Assembly (NCBI GenBank): GCA_964420405.1 | Contig: CAYQTL010000018.1 | Coordinates: forward strand, 1-64,000 | Origin: CAYQTL01 sp964420405 | Lineage (GTDB): Bacteria > Acidobacteriota > Thermoanaerobaculia > Thermoanaerobaculales > Sulfomarinibacteraceae | Direction of reading: 5' to 3' | Length of the DNA stretch: 64,000 bases | Part shown: piece by piece, positions 48,274 through 57,492 of the stretch | Numbering within the stretch: position 1 is the stretch's first letter | Layout of the letters: every line of letters begins with the position of its first letter | Notes under the pieces: model-generated | The model's database searches: none | Seen by the model: the letters and a program-made list of their open reading frames with translations, nothing else | Told to the model about the DNA's origin: nothing | Made by a program: the position numbers and the translations under genes

Positions 48274-50118
48274 TCAGTCGCGCAGGCCGAGCCAGGAGCG
48301 GATGTGGGGGGCCACCGCGAGGGCGTCGACGCTGGCGGTGCGGCCCGGCCGGATGCCGGCGCCGCGGGCCAGGAAGACGCCGTCCATGGCGTCGTGGTGG
48401 GCCAGGAAGCCGTGCTGGCCGTAGTAGGTGGTGGCCTCGACCACCGGCCCCTCGAGCGACGCCGACGCGGTCACGCCGGGGACGAAGAACGCCACCAGGT
48501 CGCCGGTGTGGGGATGGTCGAGGCCGATCGCCGCCGCCTCCGCCCGGGTCAGCACCCGCTCCACCGCCGGCCGCCCCTCGACCGTCAGGTCGGCGAGGGC
48601 GCGGGCGGCGCGCCGCAGGACCGCGCCGGCCTCGGTCGGCGCCACCACCCCGCCCGGCTCCCGCCCGGCGAGGTTGAGGTACAGGTGGCTGCAGCCGCCG
48701 TGGGACTCGGAGCGCATCGGGCTGGTCGCCGCGATCCGCGGGCCCTGCGGCCCGTCCTCGATCTCCGCCAGCCCGGCCCCGGTCAGCAGCAGGTCGACCC
48801 GGACCTGCTCGAAGATCGGAGCGAGGCCGTGGTCGGACACCACCGCCAGCACGTCGGCGGTCGGGTCGAGCCGCCGCCACAGCTCGGCCACCGAGCGGTC
48901 CACCCGGCGGGCGACGCGCTTGAGGCCCTCGCGGGCGGCGATCTCCCGCCCCGCGCTCCAGGCGAGCTGCCGGCGGTCGACGATGAGGCTCCCGTGCTGG
49001 TACTCGTCGGGGATCGGGTGGTAGGCGAGCAGCAGCCGCGGCCGCTCGGACTCGAGTGCGAACGCGGCCACCCGGTCGAGCCACTCGTCGAGCCGCTCGG
49101 CCTGCTCGAGCCAGGTGTCGAGGTCGATGCCGGCGCCGAGATCGAGCCACCACGCGGCCAGCAAGCGGTCGTCGGGAACGCCGGGCCACGGCCCGACGGC
49201 CCCGGCCAGACGTCCGGCGAAGTCGGACGGGTACGCCCAGGTCCGGTTCAGGGCGCCGCGCAGCAGCCGGATCCCGCCGTCGATCCGGTCGATCCCGAGC
49301 ACCTTGCACCAGCCGACGTACTCCGCCGCCACGAGGTCGCGGGGCCCCCGCGCCTCCAGCTCGAGCTCGAACCAGCCGCGCTCGGCGACCATCCGCCAGT
49401 CGCCGTCGCCGGAGTCGACGGCGACCGTGTCGTAGCGAGGCCGGCCGTCGGCGGTCCCGTCCACCAGCGCGACCTCGACGACGACCTGCCCCGGCTCGGC
49501 ACCCTCGAGCGGCACCGTGACCGTCCACGCCAGCCCCGCGACCCCGTCGGCGCTGGGCAGCGGCACGCCGCGTCCGGCCGAGGCGGCCTCCAGCTCCACG
49601 ATCTCGGAGCGGGCCAGCGTCGCCTCCGGCCACAGCAGGCCGAAGTCGCCGAGCTGGTCGAGGGAGGTGGGCGATGTGCCCGGCCACAGCAGCACTCCGG
49701 TCCGCAGCCCGGCCCGCCGCGCGCTCGTCCACAGGGCGTCGCCCTCGAACGGGGCGCCGAACCCGGACACCTGCTCTCCGATCGGCGTGCCCGGCCGACG
49801 GAAGCCGTTGCTGACGATGCCGTGCGCTCCCGGCGACAGACCGGTGGCCAGGCTCACGTGGCTGGGAGCGGTCAGGGTGGGGTCCACGATCTCGAGCCGC
49901 CTCGCCCGCCAGCCGTTCCGGGCCACGTCGCCGAGCCCGCCGGGCGTCGTGAGAAGGGCGTCGTCCTCGAGCCACCTCTCCAGCAGGTCCGCGCCGAGCC
50001 CGTCGTAGGACACCAGCACCACCCGGCCGGGGACGGCCGTGCCAGGGGCGCCGGACTGGCACGCGGCGGCGAGGACGAGGCCGGCGAGGACCGCGACGAG
50101 CGCGAGGCGGCGAGCCAT
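48274..50118 (-). CDS. Type I phosphodiesterase/nucleotide pyrophosphatase-family lipoprotein
   Basis: A 614-residue lipoprotein (lipobox LAAAC near residue 20) of the alkaline-phosphatase superfamily. Metal and nucleophile motifs are visible: RVVLVSYDGLGAD (first Asp), PTLTAPSHVSLATGLSPGAHGI (nucleophile Thr region), AYHPIPDEYQHG (Asp/His), AVVSDHGLAP (Asp-His) and YYGQHGFLAHHDAMDGVFLA (last His). It should hydrolyse a phosphodiester or phosphomonoester outside the cytoplasm. The start is the ATG at 50116-50118 before the signal peptide; the frame upstream is not conserved. No PHO-like box was found, although the function fits the phosphate theme. Confidence 0.85.
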   Translation of the reverse strand: MARRLALVAVLAGLVLAAACQSGAPGTAVPGRVVLVSYDGLGADLLERWLEDDALLTTPGGLGDVARNGWRARRLEIVDPTLTAPSHVSLATGLSPGAHGIVSNGFRRPGTPIGEQVSGFGAPFEGDALWTSARRAGLRTGVLLWPGTSPTSLDQLGDFGLLWPEATLARSEIVELEAASAGRGVPLPSADGVAGLAWTVTVPLEGAEPGQVVVEVALVDGTADGRPRYDTVAVDSGDGDWRMVAERGWFELELEARGPRDLVAAEYVGWCKVLGIDRIDGGIRLLRGALNRTWAYPSDFAGRLAGAVGPWPGVPDDRLLAAWWLDLGAGIDLDTWLEQAERLDEWLDRVAAFALESERPRLLLAYHPIPDEYQHGSLIVDRRQLAWSAGREIAAREGLKRVARRVDRSVAELWRRLDPTADVLAVVSDHGLAPIFEQVRVDLLLTGAGLAEIEDGPQGPRIAATSPMRSESHGGCSHLYLNLAGREPGGVVAPTEAGAVLRRAARALADLTVEGRPAVERVLTRAEAAAIGLDHPHTGDLVAFFVPGVTASASLEGPVVEATTYYGQHGFLAHHDAMDGVFLARGAGIRPGRTASVDALAVAPHIRSWLGLRD

Positions 50119-50350
50119 CGCGCCGATGGTACACGCATCGGCGGGCGAGATGGCGATCGGGTGGTTTCGCGTGGCGCGGCTCGACGAGGTTCTCGCCTCC
50201 GACCGCCACCTCGAGCAGGAGGGCGCCGCCCGCGTCCGGTGGGCGGCGGCTCCGCGACGCGGTGGACCCGGGTTGCCGGTCCCCGGTGCAGGTCGCGCCG
50301 ATCGGGTCGAGCGAGACGACGACCCCTGATCATCCGTGGTACCGTGAACC

Positions 50351-53300
50351 ATGTCCCCGTGCGAGGCCGTGCACGCATCGGGCCTCGCGTGCCAGCCCCT
50401 GGCCGTCCGCGAGCCCCCTGCCGGTGCTGCGTCGGCCGCGCGCCGGCGGCTGCCCGGCGAGGTGAGGACCTCCGGTTCGCGGGCCCTGGCGGCGGCGGTC
50501 TGGGTGGCGGCCCTGATCTGGTCCTGTGCGGCGTCCGGAGCCGCCCTCGAGCGGGACGGCGTCCCCGGCCCGGTCCGCAGCGCCAGCGAGGTCGGGTACC
50601 CGCCGTTCGGCGTCGTCGGCGCCGACGGCGCCGCCGACGGGTTCCCGGTCCGGCTGATGCGGGCGGCGCTCGCCAGGATGGGCCGCGACGTCACCTTCCG
50701 GACCGGGCCGTGGTCGGAGGTGCGCGGCTGGCTCGAGCGCGGCGAGATCGACGCGCTGCCGCTCGTCGGGCGGACCCCGGAGCGGGAGGGGCTGTTCGAC
50801 TTCACCGTCCCGTACCTGACGATGCGCGGCGCGATCGTCGTCCGCGACGGGACCGCCGACGTCCGCACCCTGGAGGACCTGCGCGGACGGCGGGTCGGCG
50901 TGATGGCGGGAGACAACGCCGAGGAGTTCCTGCGACGCGACGAGCGCGGTCTCGAGATCGTCACCACGCCCACCTTCGGTGACGCCTTTCACGCGCTCGC
51001 CGGCGGCCGCGTCGACGCGGTCGTCATGCAGCGTCTCGTCGCGTTTCGACTCCTCCGCGAGACGGGGCTGACTGGCCTGCGCGTCCTCGACCGGCCGATC
51101 CCGGGCTTCGAGCAGGAGTTCTGCTTCGCGGTCCGGGAGGGCGACCGCGAGCTGCTGTCGCTGCTCAACGAAGGGCTCGCGCTCGTGGTTGCGGACGGCA
51201 CCCACCGCAGGCTGCAGGCGGAGTGGCTCGCCAGCTACCTGCTGCCGGCCGACCGCCCGATCGTGGTCGGCGGCGACCACGCCTACCCGCCGTTCGAGTA
51301 CCTGGACGACGCGGGGCGTCCCGCCGGCTACACCGTCGACCTGACGCGGGCGATCGCCGCCGAGATGGGGCTCGACGTCGTCTTCCGGCTCGGCCCGTGG
51401 CACGAGGTGGTCCGCGCGCTCGAGAAGGGCGAGGTGGACGTCCTCCAGGGGATGTTCTACCTGCCCGGTCGCGACGAGTTCCTCGACTTCTCCCAGCCCC
51501 ACGCGGCGAGCAGCTACGTGGCGGTGGTCCGTCGCGGCGAGGGCGCGCCGCCGGAGTCCCTCGGCGAGCTCGCCGGGCGGCGGCTGGTCGTGCAGCGCGG
51601 CGACGCGATCCACGACTACCTCGTGGGTCAGGGCGTGGCTGCCGAGCTGGCCTTCGCCGACTCCCAGGAGGAGGTGCTCCGGCAGCTCGCCGAGGGTCGC
51701 CACGACTGCGCCCTCGCGGTCCGCGTCAGCGCCCTCGACCTCGTGGAGGCGCGGGGCTTCAGGAACCTCCAGCTCGGCCGGAGGCCGCTCGTCACCCTCG
51801 ACTACTGCTACGCCGCGATGGACGGTCGCGAGGCCGTGCTCGCCCAGTTCAGCGAGGGCCTGAAGGCCCTCGAGAGAAGTGGCGAGTACCAGCGCATCCA
51901 CGACGAGTGGCTCGGCGTCCACCACGACACGCCCCTGACCCTGCTCGACGCGCTGCGGACCTCGGCCCTCGTCCTCGTCCCGCTGCTCGCGGTCCTCGTC
52001 GTCGCGGCGCTGTGGACCTGGTCCCTGCGCCGCCAGGTCGCGGCGCGGACGCGCGAGCTCCGCGACAGCCTGGAGCGGTTCCAGGCCGTCTTCGAGGCGG
52101 CCAACGCCGGCAAGTCGATGACGCTGCCGACCGGCGAGGTACAGGCCAACCAGGCACTCGCCGACATGCTCGGCTACAGCCGCGGCGAGCTCGACGCCAT
52201 GACCTGGCAGGAGCTGACGCCGCCCGAGGACGTGCCGGAGATCGAGCGGTGCATCGCGCCCCTGCTCGACGGGCGGCAGGGCTCGGCCCGGTTCGAGAAG
52301 CGCTACCTGCACCGCGACGGATCCGTCGTCTGGGGCGACGTCAGCGTCACCCTCCGCCGCGATCCGGAGGGGCGTCCGCTGCACTTCATCACCACGGTGG
52401 TCGACATCACCGACCGCAGGTCCGCCGAGGAGGCCCTGCGCTCCGCCGAGGAGCGGCAGCGGGCGATGATCGCGTGCTCGCCCGTCGCGCTGTACACGGT
52501 CGACATGGACGGGATCGTCACCACCTGGAACCCGTCCTGCGAGAGGGTCTTCGGATGGAGTGCCGCCGAGGCGATCGGCCGTCCCCTGCCGATCGTGCCG
52601 GAGGACAGGGCGGAGGAGTTCGCCGGGCTGCGGCGGAGGGTGCTCGAGGAGGGCGGGTTCTTCGGGCTCGAGCTGGACCGGCTGCGCAAGGACGGCAGTC
52701 TGATCCCGATCAGCCTGTCCGTCGCGCCGGTCCGCGACGGCCGCGGGGAGACGATCGCCATCATGGGCGCCGCTCTCGACCTCAGCGACCGCAAGACCGC
52801 CGAGCGGCGGGTCGAGCACCTGAACCGGGTGCTGCGGGCGATCCGGGACGTCAACCAGCTGATCACCCACGAGACCGACCGCGACAGGCTGCTCGCCCGG
52901 ACCTGCGAGATCCTGGTCTCGACACGCGGCTATCGCAGCGCGTGGGTGGCGGTGCACGACGGGGACGGCACCGTCGCCACCGTCGCCGAGTGTGGCGCTG
53001 GCGAGGGCTTTGCCGCGATGCGGGCGTCGCTCGAGCGAGGCGTCCGCCCCGAGTGCTGGCGCCGAGCGGCGGCGTCGCCGGAGGGCTTCGCGCGAGTCCG
53101 GGACACGCAGCTCAACTGCACCTCGTGCGCGATGGCGCTCGGCTACGGCGACACCGCCGCGTTCGCCGGCGTCCTGCGCCACGGCGGGCGCGACCACGGC
53201 GTCCTCGTCGTCGCACTCCCCGAGGGCCTGTCGGACGACGACGACGAGCTGTCCCTGTTCCGCGAGCTCGTGGGGGACGTCGCCTACGCCCTCCACGCGA

Positions 53301-54835
53301 TGGAGGAGACCCGGCGGCGCCGTGCGGGGGAGGAGCGCTTCCGCAGCTACGTCGAGCACGCCCCCTACGGCATCTTCGTCGCGGACCGGGAGGGCCGCTA
53401 CCTCGAGGTCAACCCGGCCGCCGCCGACCTCACCGGGTACCCCGAGGAGCGCCTGCTGTCGATGACCATCGCCGACCTGCTGCCCCCCGACGCCGGCGAG
53501 GCCGGCCTCGCCCACTTCCGCAGCCTGCTCGAGTCGGGCCGGGCGAGCCGGGAGCTGGAGCACGTCCACGCCGGCGGCGAGCGGCGGCGCTGGATGGTCT
53601 CGGCGGTGGCACTGGACGGCGACCGGTTCCTCGGGTTCGCCGAGGACGTCACCGACAGGCGACGGATCGAGGCCGAGCGCGAGCAGCTCCAGTCGCAGCT
53701 CGCTCAGGCCCAGAAGCTGGAGTCGGTGGGGCGGCTGGCGGGCGGCGTGGCGCACGACTTCAACAACATCCTCCAGGCGATGATGGCGGCCAGCGACCTG
53801 TTGCTCGTGCGGCTGCCGGAGGGTGACGACCGCCTCGGCCTCGCGCGGGAGATCTCCGGCGGCGTCGAGCGGGCGGCGGCGCTGACCCGGCAGCTGCTCG
53901 CGTTCGCCCGCCGGCAGACGATCCGCCCGGAGGTGCTCGACCTCAACGAGACGGTCGAGACCATGCTGAAGATGATGCGCCGGCTGATCGGCGAGGACGT
54001 CGACCTGCTGTGGCGGCCCGGGCCGGGGCTCTGGCCGGTGAGGTTGGACCCCGGCCAGGTCGACCAGATCCTGGCGAACCTGTGCGTGAACGCGCGGGAC
54101 GCCATCGTCGGGGTCGGCAGGCTGACCATCGAGACCGGCAACGTGACCTTCGACGAGGCCTACTGCGCGCGCCACGCCGGTTTCTCGGCCGGCGAGTTCG
54201 TCATGCTGGCGGTCAGCGATGACGGCTGCGGCATGGACGCGGCGACCTGTGCCCAGGTCTTCGAGCCGTTCTTCACCACCAAGGGCCCCCACGAGGGCAC
54301 CGGCCTGGGCCTCGCCACCGTCTACGGCATCGTCAAGCAGAACGAGGGCTTCGTGAACGTCTACAGCGAGCCCGGCGAGGGGACGACCTTCAAGGTCTAC
54401 GTGCCGCGTCACCATGGCGGCCCGGTCGCCCACGGCCCGGCTCGGACCGCCCCGGAGCCGCGGGGGAGCGGCGAGTCGGTGCTCCTGGTGGAGGACGACC
54501 CGGCGATCCTCGACATGATCGGCGAGATGCTCTGCGGGATGGGCTACGACGTGCACGCGGCGGCCGAGACGTCGGACGCCCTCGGGAAGGCCGCCGGGCT
54601 CGCGGACCGGCTCGCCGTGCTGATCACCGACGTCGTCATGCCGGGCATGAGCGGCCGCGACCTGGCGAGCGCGGTGCAGGACCTCTGCCCCCGGTGCAGG
54701 GTGCTCTACATGTCGGGCTACACCGCCAACGTCATCGCGCACCGGGGGGTGCTCGAGGAGGGTGTCCACTTCATCCAGAAGCCGTTCTCCGGCCGGGACC
54801 TGGCCACCCGGATCCGGCAGCTTCTCGACGGCTGA
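50351..54835 (+). CDS. 1494-residue hybrid histidine kinase with two SBP3 sensor domains
   Basis: Domains in order: signal/membrane helix near 45-65; two solute-binding-protein family 3 domains at about 80-300 (ASEVGYPPFGVVG) and 305-530 (VVGGDHAYPPFEYLDDAG); a helix near 540-560; PAS 575-690; PAS 700-815; GAF-like 825-990 with NCTSCAM; PAS 995-1110; phosphoacceptor box VGRLAGGVAHDFNN with H1135; HATPase_c with GTGLGLATVYGIV; receiver 1375-1490 with D1427 (ITDVVMPGMSG). The twin SBP sensor resembles BvgS/EvgS. No cognate regulator is adjacent. The HK-REC part is closely related to that of the Kai-operon kinase. Confidence 0.9.
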   Translation: MSPCEAVHASGLACQPLAVREPPAGAASAARRRLPGEVRTSGSRALAAAVWVAALIWSCAASGAALERDGVPGPVRSASEVGYPPFGVVGADGAADGFPVRLMRAALARMGRDVTFRTGPWSEVRGWLERGEIDALPLVGRTPEREGLFDFTVPYLTMRGAIVVRDGTADVRTLEDLRGRRVGVMAGDNAEEFLRRDERGLEIVTTPTFGDAFHALAGGRVDAVVMQRLVAFRLLRETGLTGLRVLDRPIPGFEQEFCFAVREGDRELLSLLNEGLALVVADGTHRRLQAEWLASYLLPADRPIVVGGDHAYPPFEYLDDAGRPAGYTVDLTRAIAAEMGLDVVFRLGPWHEVVRALEKGEVDVLQGMFYLPGRDEFLDFSQPHAASSYVAVVRRGEGAPPESLGELAGRRLVVQRGDAIHDYLVGQGVAAELAFADSQEEVLRQLAEGRHDCALAVRVSALDLVEARGFRNLQLGRRPLVTLDYCYAAMDGREAVLAQFSEGLKALERSGEYQRIHDEWLGVHHDTPLTLLDALRTSALVLVPLLAVLVVAALWTWSLRRQVAARTRELRDSLERFQAVFEAANAGKSMTLPTGEVQANQALADMLGYSRGELDAMTWQELTPPEDVPEIERCIAPLLDGRQGSARFEKRYLHRDGSVVWGDVSVTLRRDPEGRPLHFITTVVDITDRRSAEEALRSAEERQRAMIACSPVALYTVDMDGIVTTWNPSCERVFGWSAAEAIGRPLPIVPEDRAEEFAGLRRRVLEEGGFFGLELDRLRKDGSLIPISLSVAPVRDGRGETIAIMGAALDLSDRKTAERRVEHLNRVLRAIRDVNQLITHETDRDRLLARTCEILVSTRGYRSAWVAVHDGDGTVATVAECGAGEGFAAMRASLERGVRPECWRRAAASPEGFARVRDTQLNCTSCAMALGYGDTAAFAGVLRHGGRDHGVLVVALPEGLSDDDDELSLFRELVGDVAYALHAMEETRRRRAGEERFRSYVEHAPYGIFVADREGRYLEVNPAAADLTGYPEERLLSMTIADLLPPDAGEAGLAHFRSLLESGRASRELEHVHAGGERRRWMVSAVALDGDRFLGFAEDVTDRRRIEAEREQLQSQLAQAQKLESVGRLAGGVAHDFNNILQAMMAASDLLLVRLPEGDDRLGLAREISGGVERAAALTRQLLAFARRQTIRPEVLDLNETVETMLKMMRRLIGEDVDLLWRPGPGLWPVRLDPGQVDQILANLCVNARDAIVGVGRLTIETGNVTFDEAYCARHAGFSAGEFVMLAVSDDGCGMDAATCAQVFEPFFTTKGPHEGTGLGLATVYGIVKQNEGFVNVYSEPGEGTTFKVYVPRHHGGPVAHGPARTAPEPRGSGESVLLVEDDPAILDMIGEMLCGMGYDVHAAAETSDALGKAAGLADRLAVLITDVVMPGMSGRDLASAVQDLCPRCRVLYMSGYTANVIAHRGVLEEGVHFIQKPFSGRDLATRIRQLLDG

Positions 54836-54844
54836 GACGGTCGT

Positions 54845-54862
54845 CACGGCGCCGGCGCCGTG
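54845..54862 (+). terminator. 18-bp perfect palindrome after kinase gene
   Basis: CACGGCGCC directly followed by GGCGCCGTG, 10 bp after the stop codon. It has no T-run, so terminator function is uncertain. The remaining 180 bp to the next gene show nothing recognisable. Confidence 0.35.
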
Positions 54863-55045
54863 CGGTGAGGGGCGCCGTCCGGCCGGGACGGTGGGTGCGA
54901 CCGTGCCGCGTCCACCACCGGTCTCGCGCGGCCGCGGGCACGCGCGGCATGCCACCGGTCGGCGGGAAGCCCGACGACGCGGTGATCGCTCGAGGGGGCG
55001 CCGGGCGCGGCGGACGTGGGCAGGCACTCGAAGTGTGGAGCCGCC

Positions 55046-55405
55046 ATGACCGACCTCGACACCGGGACGCTCGATCGCTTCCACCAGCGCCTCCTGGTCG
55101 GGAAGGTGGCGATCGACGGCCTGCTCGAGCGCAGCTCGGCGGACTCGCGTCCGGTGGACCTGGGCCTACCGATCGGCCGCCTGTCGCGCATCGACGCCAT
55201 CCAGATGCAGGGCGTGGCACAGCTCGACCGCCGCCGGCTCGAGAGCCGCCGCGAGCGGGTCACGGTCGCGCTGGCGGCGGTCGACGAGGGTGCCCACGGC
55301 AGCTGCCGGGCGTGCAGGCAACCGATCGACCTCGCGCGCCTGGAAGCGCAGCCCGAGGTCCCGTTCTGCCTCCCCTGCCAGGAGTCCTTCGAGCAGGATG
55401 GGTAG
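55046..55405 (+). CDS. DksA-like zinc-finger protein, paralogue A
   Basis: A 119-residue protein with a helical N-terminal half and a C4 finger (CRACRQPI, then CLPCQESF). The segment PVDLGLPIGRLSRIDAIQMQ is nearly identical to PVDLGLSIGRLSRMDAMQMQ of the protein at 61.6 kb, and both differ from the housekeeping-block DksA-like protein. The loop acidic tip needed for DksA-type catalysis is not obvious. ATG at 55046 is 30 bp inside the open frame and begins the conserved part. It is probably an RNA-polymerase-binding regulator. Confidence 0.8.
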   Translation: MTDLDTGTLDRFHQRLLVGKVAIDGLLERSSADSRPVDLGLPIGRLSRIDAIQMQGVAQLDRRRLESRRERVTVALAAVDEGAHGSCRACRQPIDLARLEAQPEVPFCLPCQESFEQDG

Positions 55406-55429
55406 CGTCGCCCGCGGCTCTCCCTTTGC

Positions 55430-55840
55430 TCACGACGGCACGTGGGGCTGCACGGCGGCGACCACCCGCCTGGCGCCGGCACGTGCGCGCTCGGCGTCCG
55501 GCCGGGTGTAGAAGCCGGACGGCGTGAGGTCTTCGGCGCCGTAGAAGGCGAGCTCGCGGTCGCGACGCAGGTCGCGGGACACCGCCGCCATCGGTTCGAG
55601 CTCCGCCTGGAGCGCCGCGGCCAGGCGGCCCCGCTCCGCGAGTAGCACCTCGGAGACATCGTGGATCCGGGGCGGCTCGACGCCGTGGGCCCGCAGCAGC
55701 CCTTTGAGCGCGAGCTCCACCACCTCCTGCGCCTCGCGGACGACGTCCGCCCAGCTCTCGTGCTCGAACAGCACGTCGAGGGCCTCGAGGCGGATCGCCG
55801 CCCGCCGCACGTAGTCGCCGGCCAGGTCGCGGTTGCGCAT
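55430..55840 (-). CDS. HEPN-domain protein (probable toxin)
   Basis: A 136-residue all-helical HEPN protein: RNRDLAGDYVRRAAIRLEALDVLFEHESWADVVREAQEVVELALKGLL is the usual first helix pair, then RIHDVSEVLLAERGRL, and RDRELAFYGAEDL in the later helices. The strict R-x4-6-H ribonuclease motif is not clear, so the toxin may work by another route, or the partner may modify it at the tyrosine-bearing segment. It lies 2 bp behind the nucleotidyltransferase gene, the classic MNT-HEPN order. Confidence 0.8.
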   Translation of the reverse strand: MRNRDLAGDYVRRAAIRLEALDVLFEHESWADVVREAQEVVELALKGLLRAHGVEPPRIHDVSEVLLAERGRLAAALQAELEPMAAVSRDLRRDRELAFYGAEDLTPSGFYTRPDAERARAGARRVVAAVQPHVPS

Positions 55841-55842
55841 GG

Positions 55843-56430
55843 TCAGCTCTCCATCACCCAGTAGGGCTGCCCGTGGGAGGTCTCGCGCCGCACCCGCCCT
55901 TCGACGAGCTGCCGGCGGATCGCCGCCAGCGACGACGCCAACCGGAGGTCGCGCGCGAACAGGACCATGCCGTCGACGGCGGCCTCGGCCCACAGCCCCA
56001 CCGCCGTCGGGGGGGCGGTGGGAAGACGGACGAAGTGCGGCTCGACGCGGCGACCGCCGACCACCACCGGCGCCTCGTCCCAGCGGGTGTAGAGCTCCCG
56101 CGTCAGCGGGAGATCCTCGTCCACCACGACGAGAAGGTCGACGTCGGAGAGGTCGTGGAGCTCGTGGCGCGCCCAGGAGCCGAACGCGACGACGCCGGCC
56201 AGGCCGGCCCCGACCACCGCCGCGGCCCGGCCCACCGCCGCGGCGGTGAGCTCGAAGGCGGCGAGGTCGCCGACCGGGGCGGCGAGCTTGACGGCACAGT
56301 ACTCGTTGAGCGAGGACCCGGCCGCCGCGGCGGCCTCGCGCAGGGCCGCGTGCAGCCCCGGGTCGATGCGCAGCACGAACCGGCCCGAGCTCGCCGAGCC
56401 GCGTCTGTCACGGCGACTGATATCACTCAT
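55843..56430 (-). CDS. RHH/HicB-like domain fused to minimal nucleotidyltransferase (antitoxin)
   Basis: A 195-residue fusion. Residues 18-52 (RFVLRIDPGLHAALREAAAAAGSSLNEYCAVKL) are a HicB-type ribbon-helix-helix DNA-binding domain. Residues about 75-180 are a minimal nucleotidyltransferase with GSWARHELHDLSDVDLLVVV (GS-x-DxD motif). MNT proteins can AMPylate and silence HEPN toxins; the RHH domain would add operator binding and autoregulation in one chain. A TAGTAT -10 box lies 11 bp before the ATG, so the transcript is almost leaderless, and a TGATATCA palindrome lies at 56418-56425. Confidence 0.82.
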   Translation of the reverse strand: MSDISRRDRRGSASSGRFVLRIDPGLHAALREAAAAAGSSLNEYCAVKLAAPVGDLAAFELTAAAVGRAAAVVGAGLAGVVAFGSWARHELHDLSDVDLLVVVDEDLPLTRELYTRWDEAPVVVGGRRVEPHFVRLPTAPPTAVGLWAEAAVDGMVLFARDLRLASSLAAIRRQLVEGRVRRETSHGQPYWVMES

Positions 56431-56440
56431 GCTCTCGATG

Positions 56441-56446
56441 ATACTA
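56441..56446 (-). promoter_or_regulatory. -10 box of HEPN-MNT operon
   Basis: TAGTAT on the minus strand, 11 bp upstream of the start codon. No clear -35 box. Confidence 0.4.
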
Positions 56447-56637
56447 GACCATCCGCCCGCCCGTCGCCGCCGGACGGTGCGGTTCGTCCGGGCGTCACCT
56501 CGCGGCCCTCCGTCCACGCCCACCCTGTATCCTGTCGGCCATGAGCCCTTCGGAGGCAGGACACGCGGTCGACATCGGCGCCAGGATCGCGGCGTCGCCA
56601 CCACCCGCGGCCGGAAGCGCGGAGAGGACCACGTGAC

Positions 56638-57492
56638 GTGCTGATCGCGGTCACCGTCCTGGCGGGCCTCCTCGGAGCGTTGATCCTCGCCGCCGTCTTC
56701 GCCGCCGATCGCTACGAGCGCGAGCCCGTCGAGCTCATCCAGGACAGCTTCCTGATCGGCCTCGCCGGCCAGCTGGCGCTGCTCCTGGCGCGCTGGGCCG
56801 CGACCGGCGAGGTGGTGTGGACCGGCCCGTGGCCGCTCGTGACCGCCCTCGCCGTTGCCGTCTACCTGCCCCACCGCCTCGCCCGGGAGCCCGAGGTCGA
56901 CGAGCGCTTCGACGGGGTCGTCTACGCGGTCGCGACGATGGCCGGGGCAGCCTGCGCCATCCTGGTCAACGACCTGCCGTGGCTGGCGGCCGCGTCGCCC
57001 CATCGGGCGGCGCTCTCGCCCGGCGCGGAGCCGGACCTGCGCGATCTGCTGATCCTCGTCGGCGACCCCGTGATCGGCGCGGGCCTGGGACGGGCAGCCG
57101 TCCTGGTGCTGGCCTCGGTGCTGATCGGCGCGGTGCTCGGCGTGCTCCAGCTGCGCGGCACGAAGCCGTGGCCGACCGCGGCATGGTGCGCCGCCACCGC
57201 CGGCGTCGCCGTCGGGCCCGACCTCGCATCTGAGGGCGCATGGTGGTGGCGCGCCGTGCTGGCCGTCGTCGCCGCGGCGGTCGCCTTCGCCGTCAAGCGG
57301 CGGTCCGTGTTCCGCGATCATCCCCAGCCGGTCGAGCGCGACGTGGTGGTGCTCGGGCTGAGGACGGTCCTCGTCGTCCTCGGCGCGGCGCTGCTCGCCA
57401 CGGCGCTCCTCCAGGCCGTGGTCGACCAGCCGGTGATCGAGCCGCCCGCCCCGCCGGGGCGCGTCCAGGCCGGGACCGGGGCCGGCATGTGA
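56638..57492 (+). CDS. Multi-pass membrane protein, weakly PrsW-like
   Basis: A 284-residue protein with about seven hydrophobic segments. The region DRYEREPVELIQDSFLIGLAG followed by DERFDGVVYAVATMAGAA recalls the first half of PrsW membrane proteases (DRxEPEP..., DGxVYG). The catalytic EExxK-type motif of PrsW is not seen, so it may be an inactive relative. GTG start with GGAGAGG upstream; a 31-codon open frame (56541-56636) ends just before it. Its stop overlaps the start of the next gene (GTGA). Confidence 0.6.
   Translation: MLIAVTVLAGLLGALILAAVFAADRYEREPVELIQDSFLIGLAGQLALLLARWAATGEVVWTGPWPLVTALAVAVYLPHRLAREPEVDERFDGVVYAVATMAGAACAILVNDLPWLAAASPHRAALSPGAEPDLRDLLILVGDPVIGAGLGRAAVLVLASVLIGAVLGVLQLRGTKPWPTAAWCAATAGVAVGPDLASEGAWWWRAVLAVVAAAVAFAVKRRSVFRDHPQPVERDVVVLGLRTVLVVLGAALLATALLQAVVDQPVIEPPAPPGRVQAGTGAGM

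Noticed and set aside
50330..55084. Minus-strand frame of 1584 codons opposite the giant kinase gene
   Set aside because: No domain or signal is recognisable and composition is His/Asp/Arg/Pro/Gly-rich, as expected from the antisense of a GC-rich gene; the plus strand carries full kinase motifs.
56541..56636. 31-codon leader ORF before the PrsW-like gene
   Set aside because: No ribosome binding site or conserved sequence; may be chance in GC-rich DNA.
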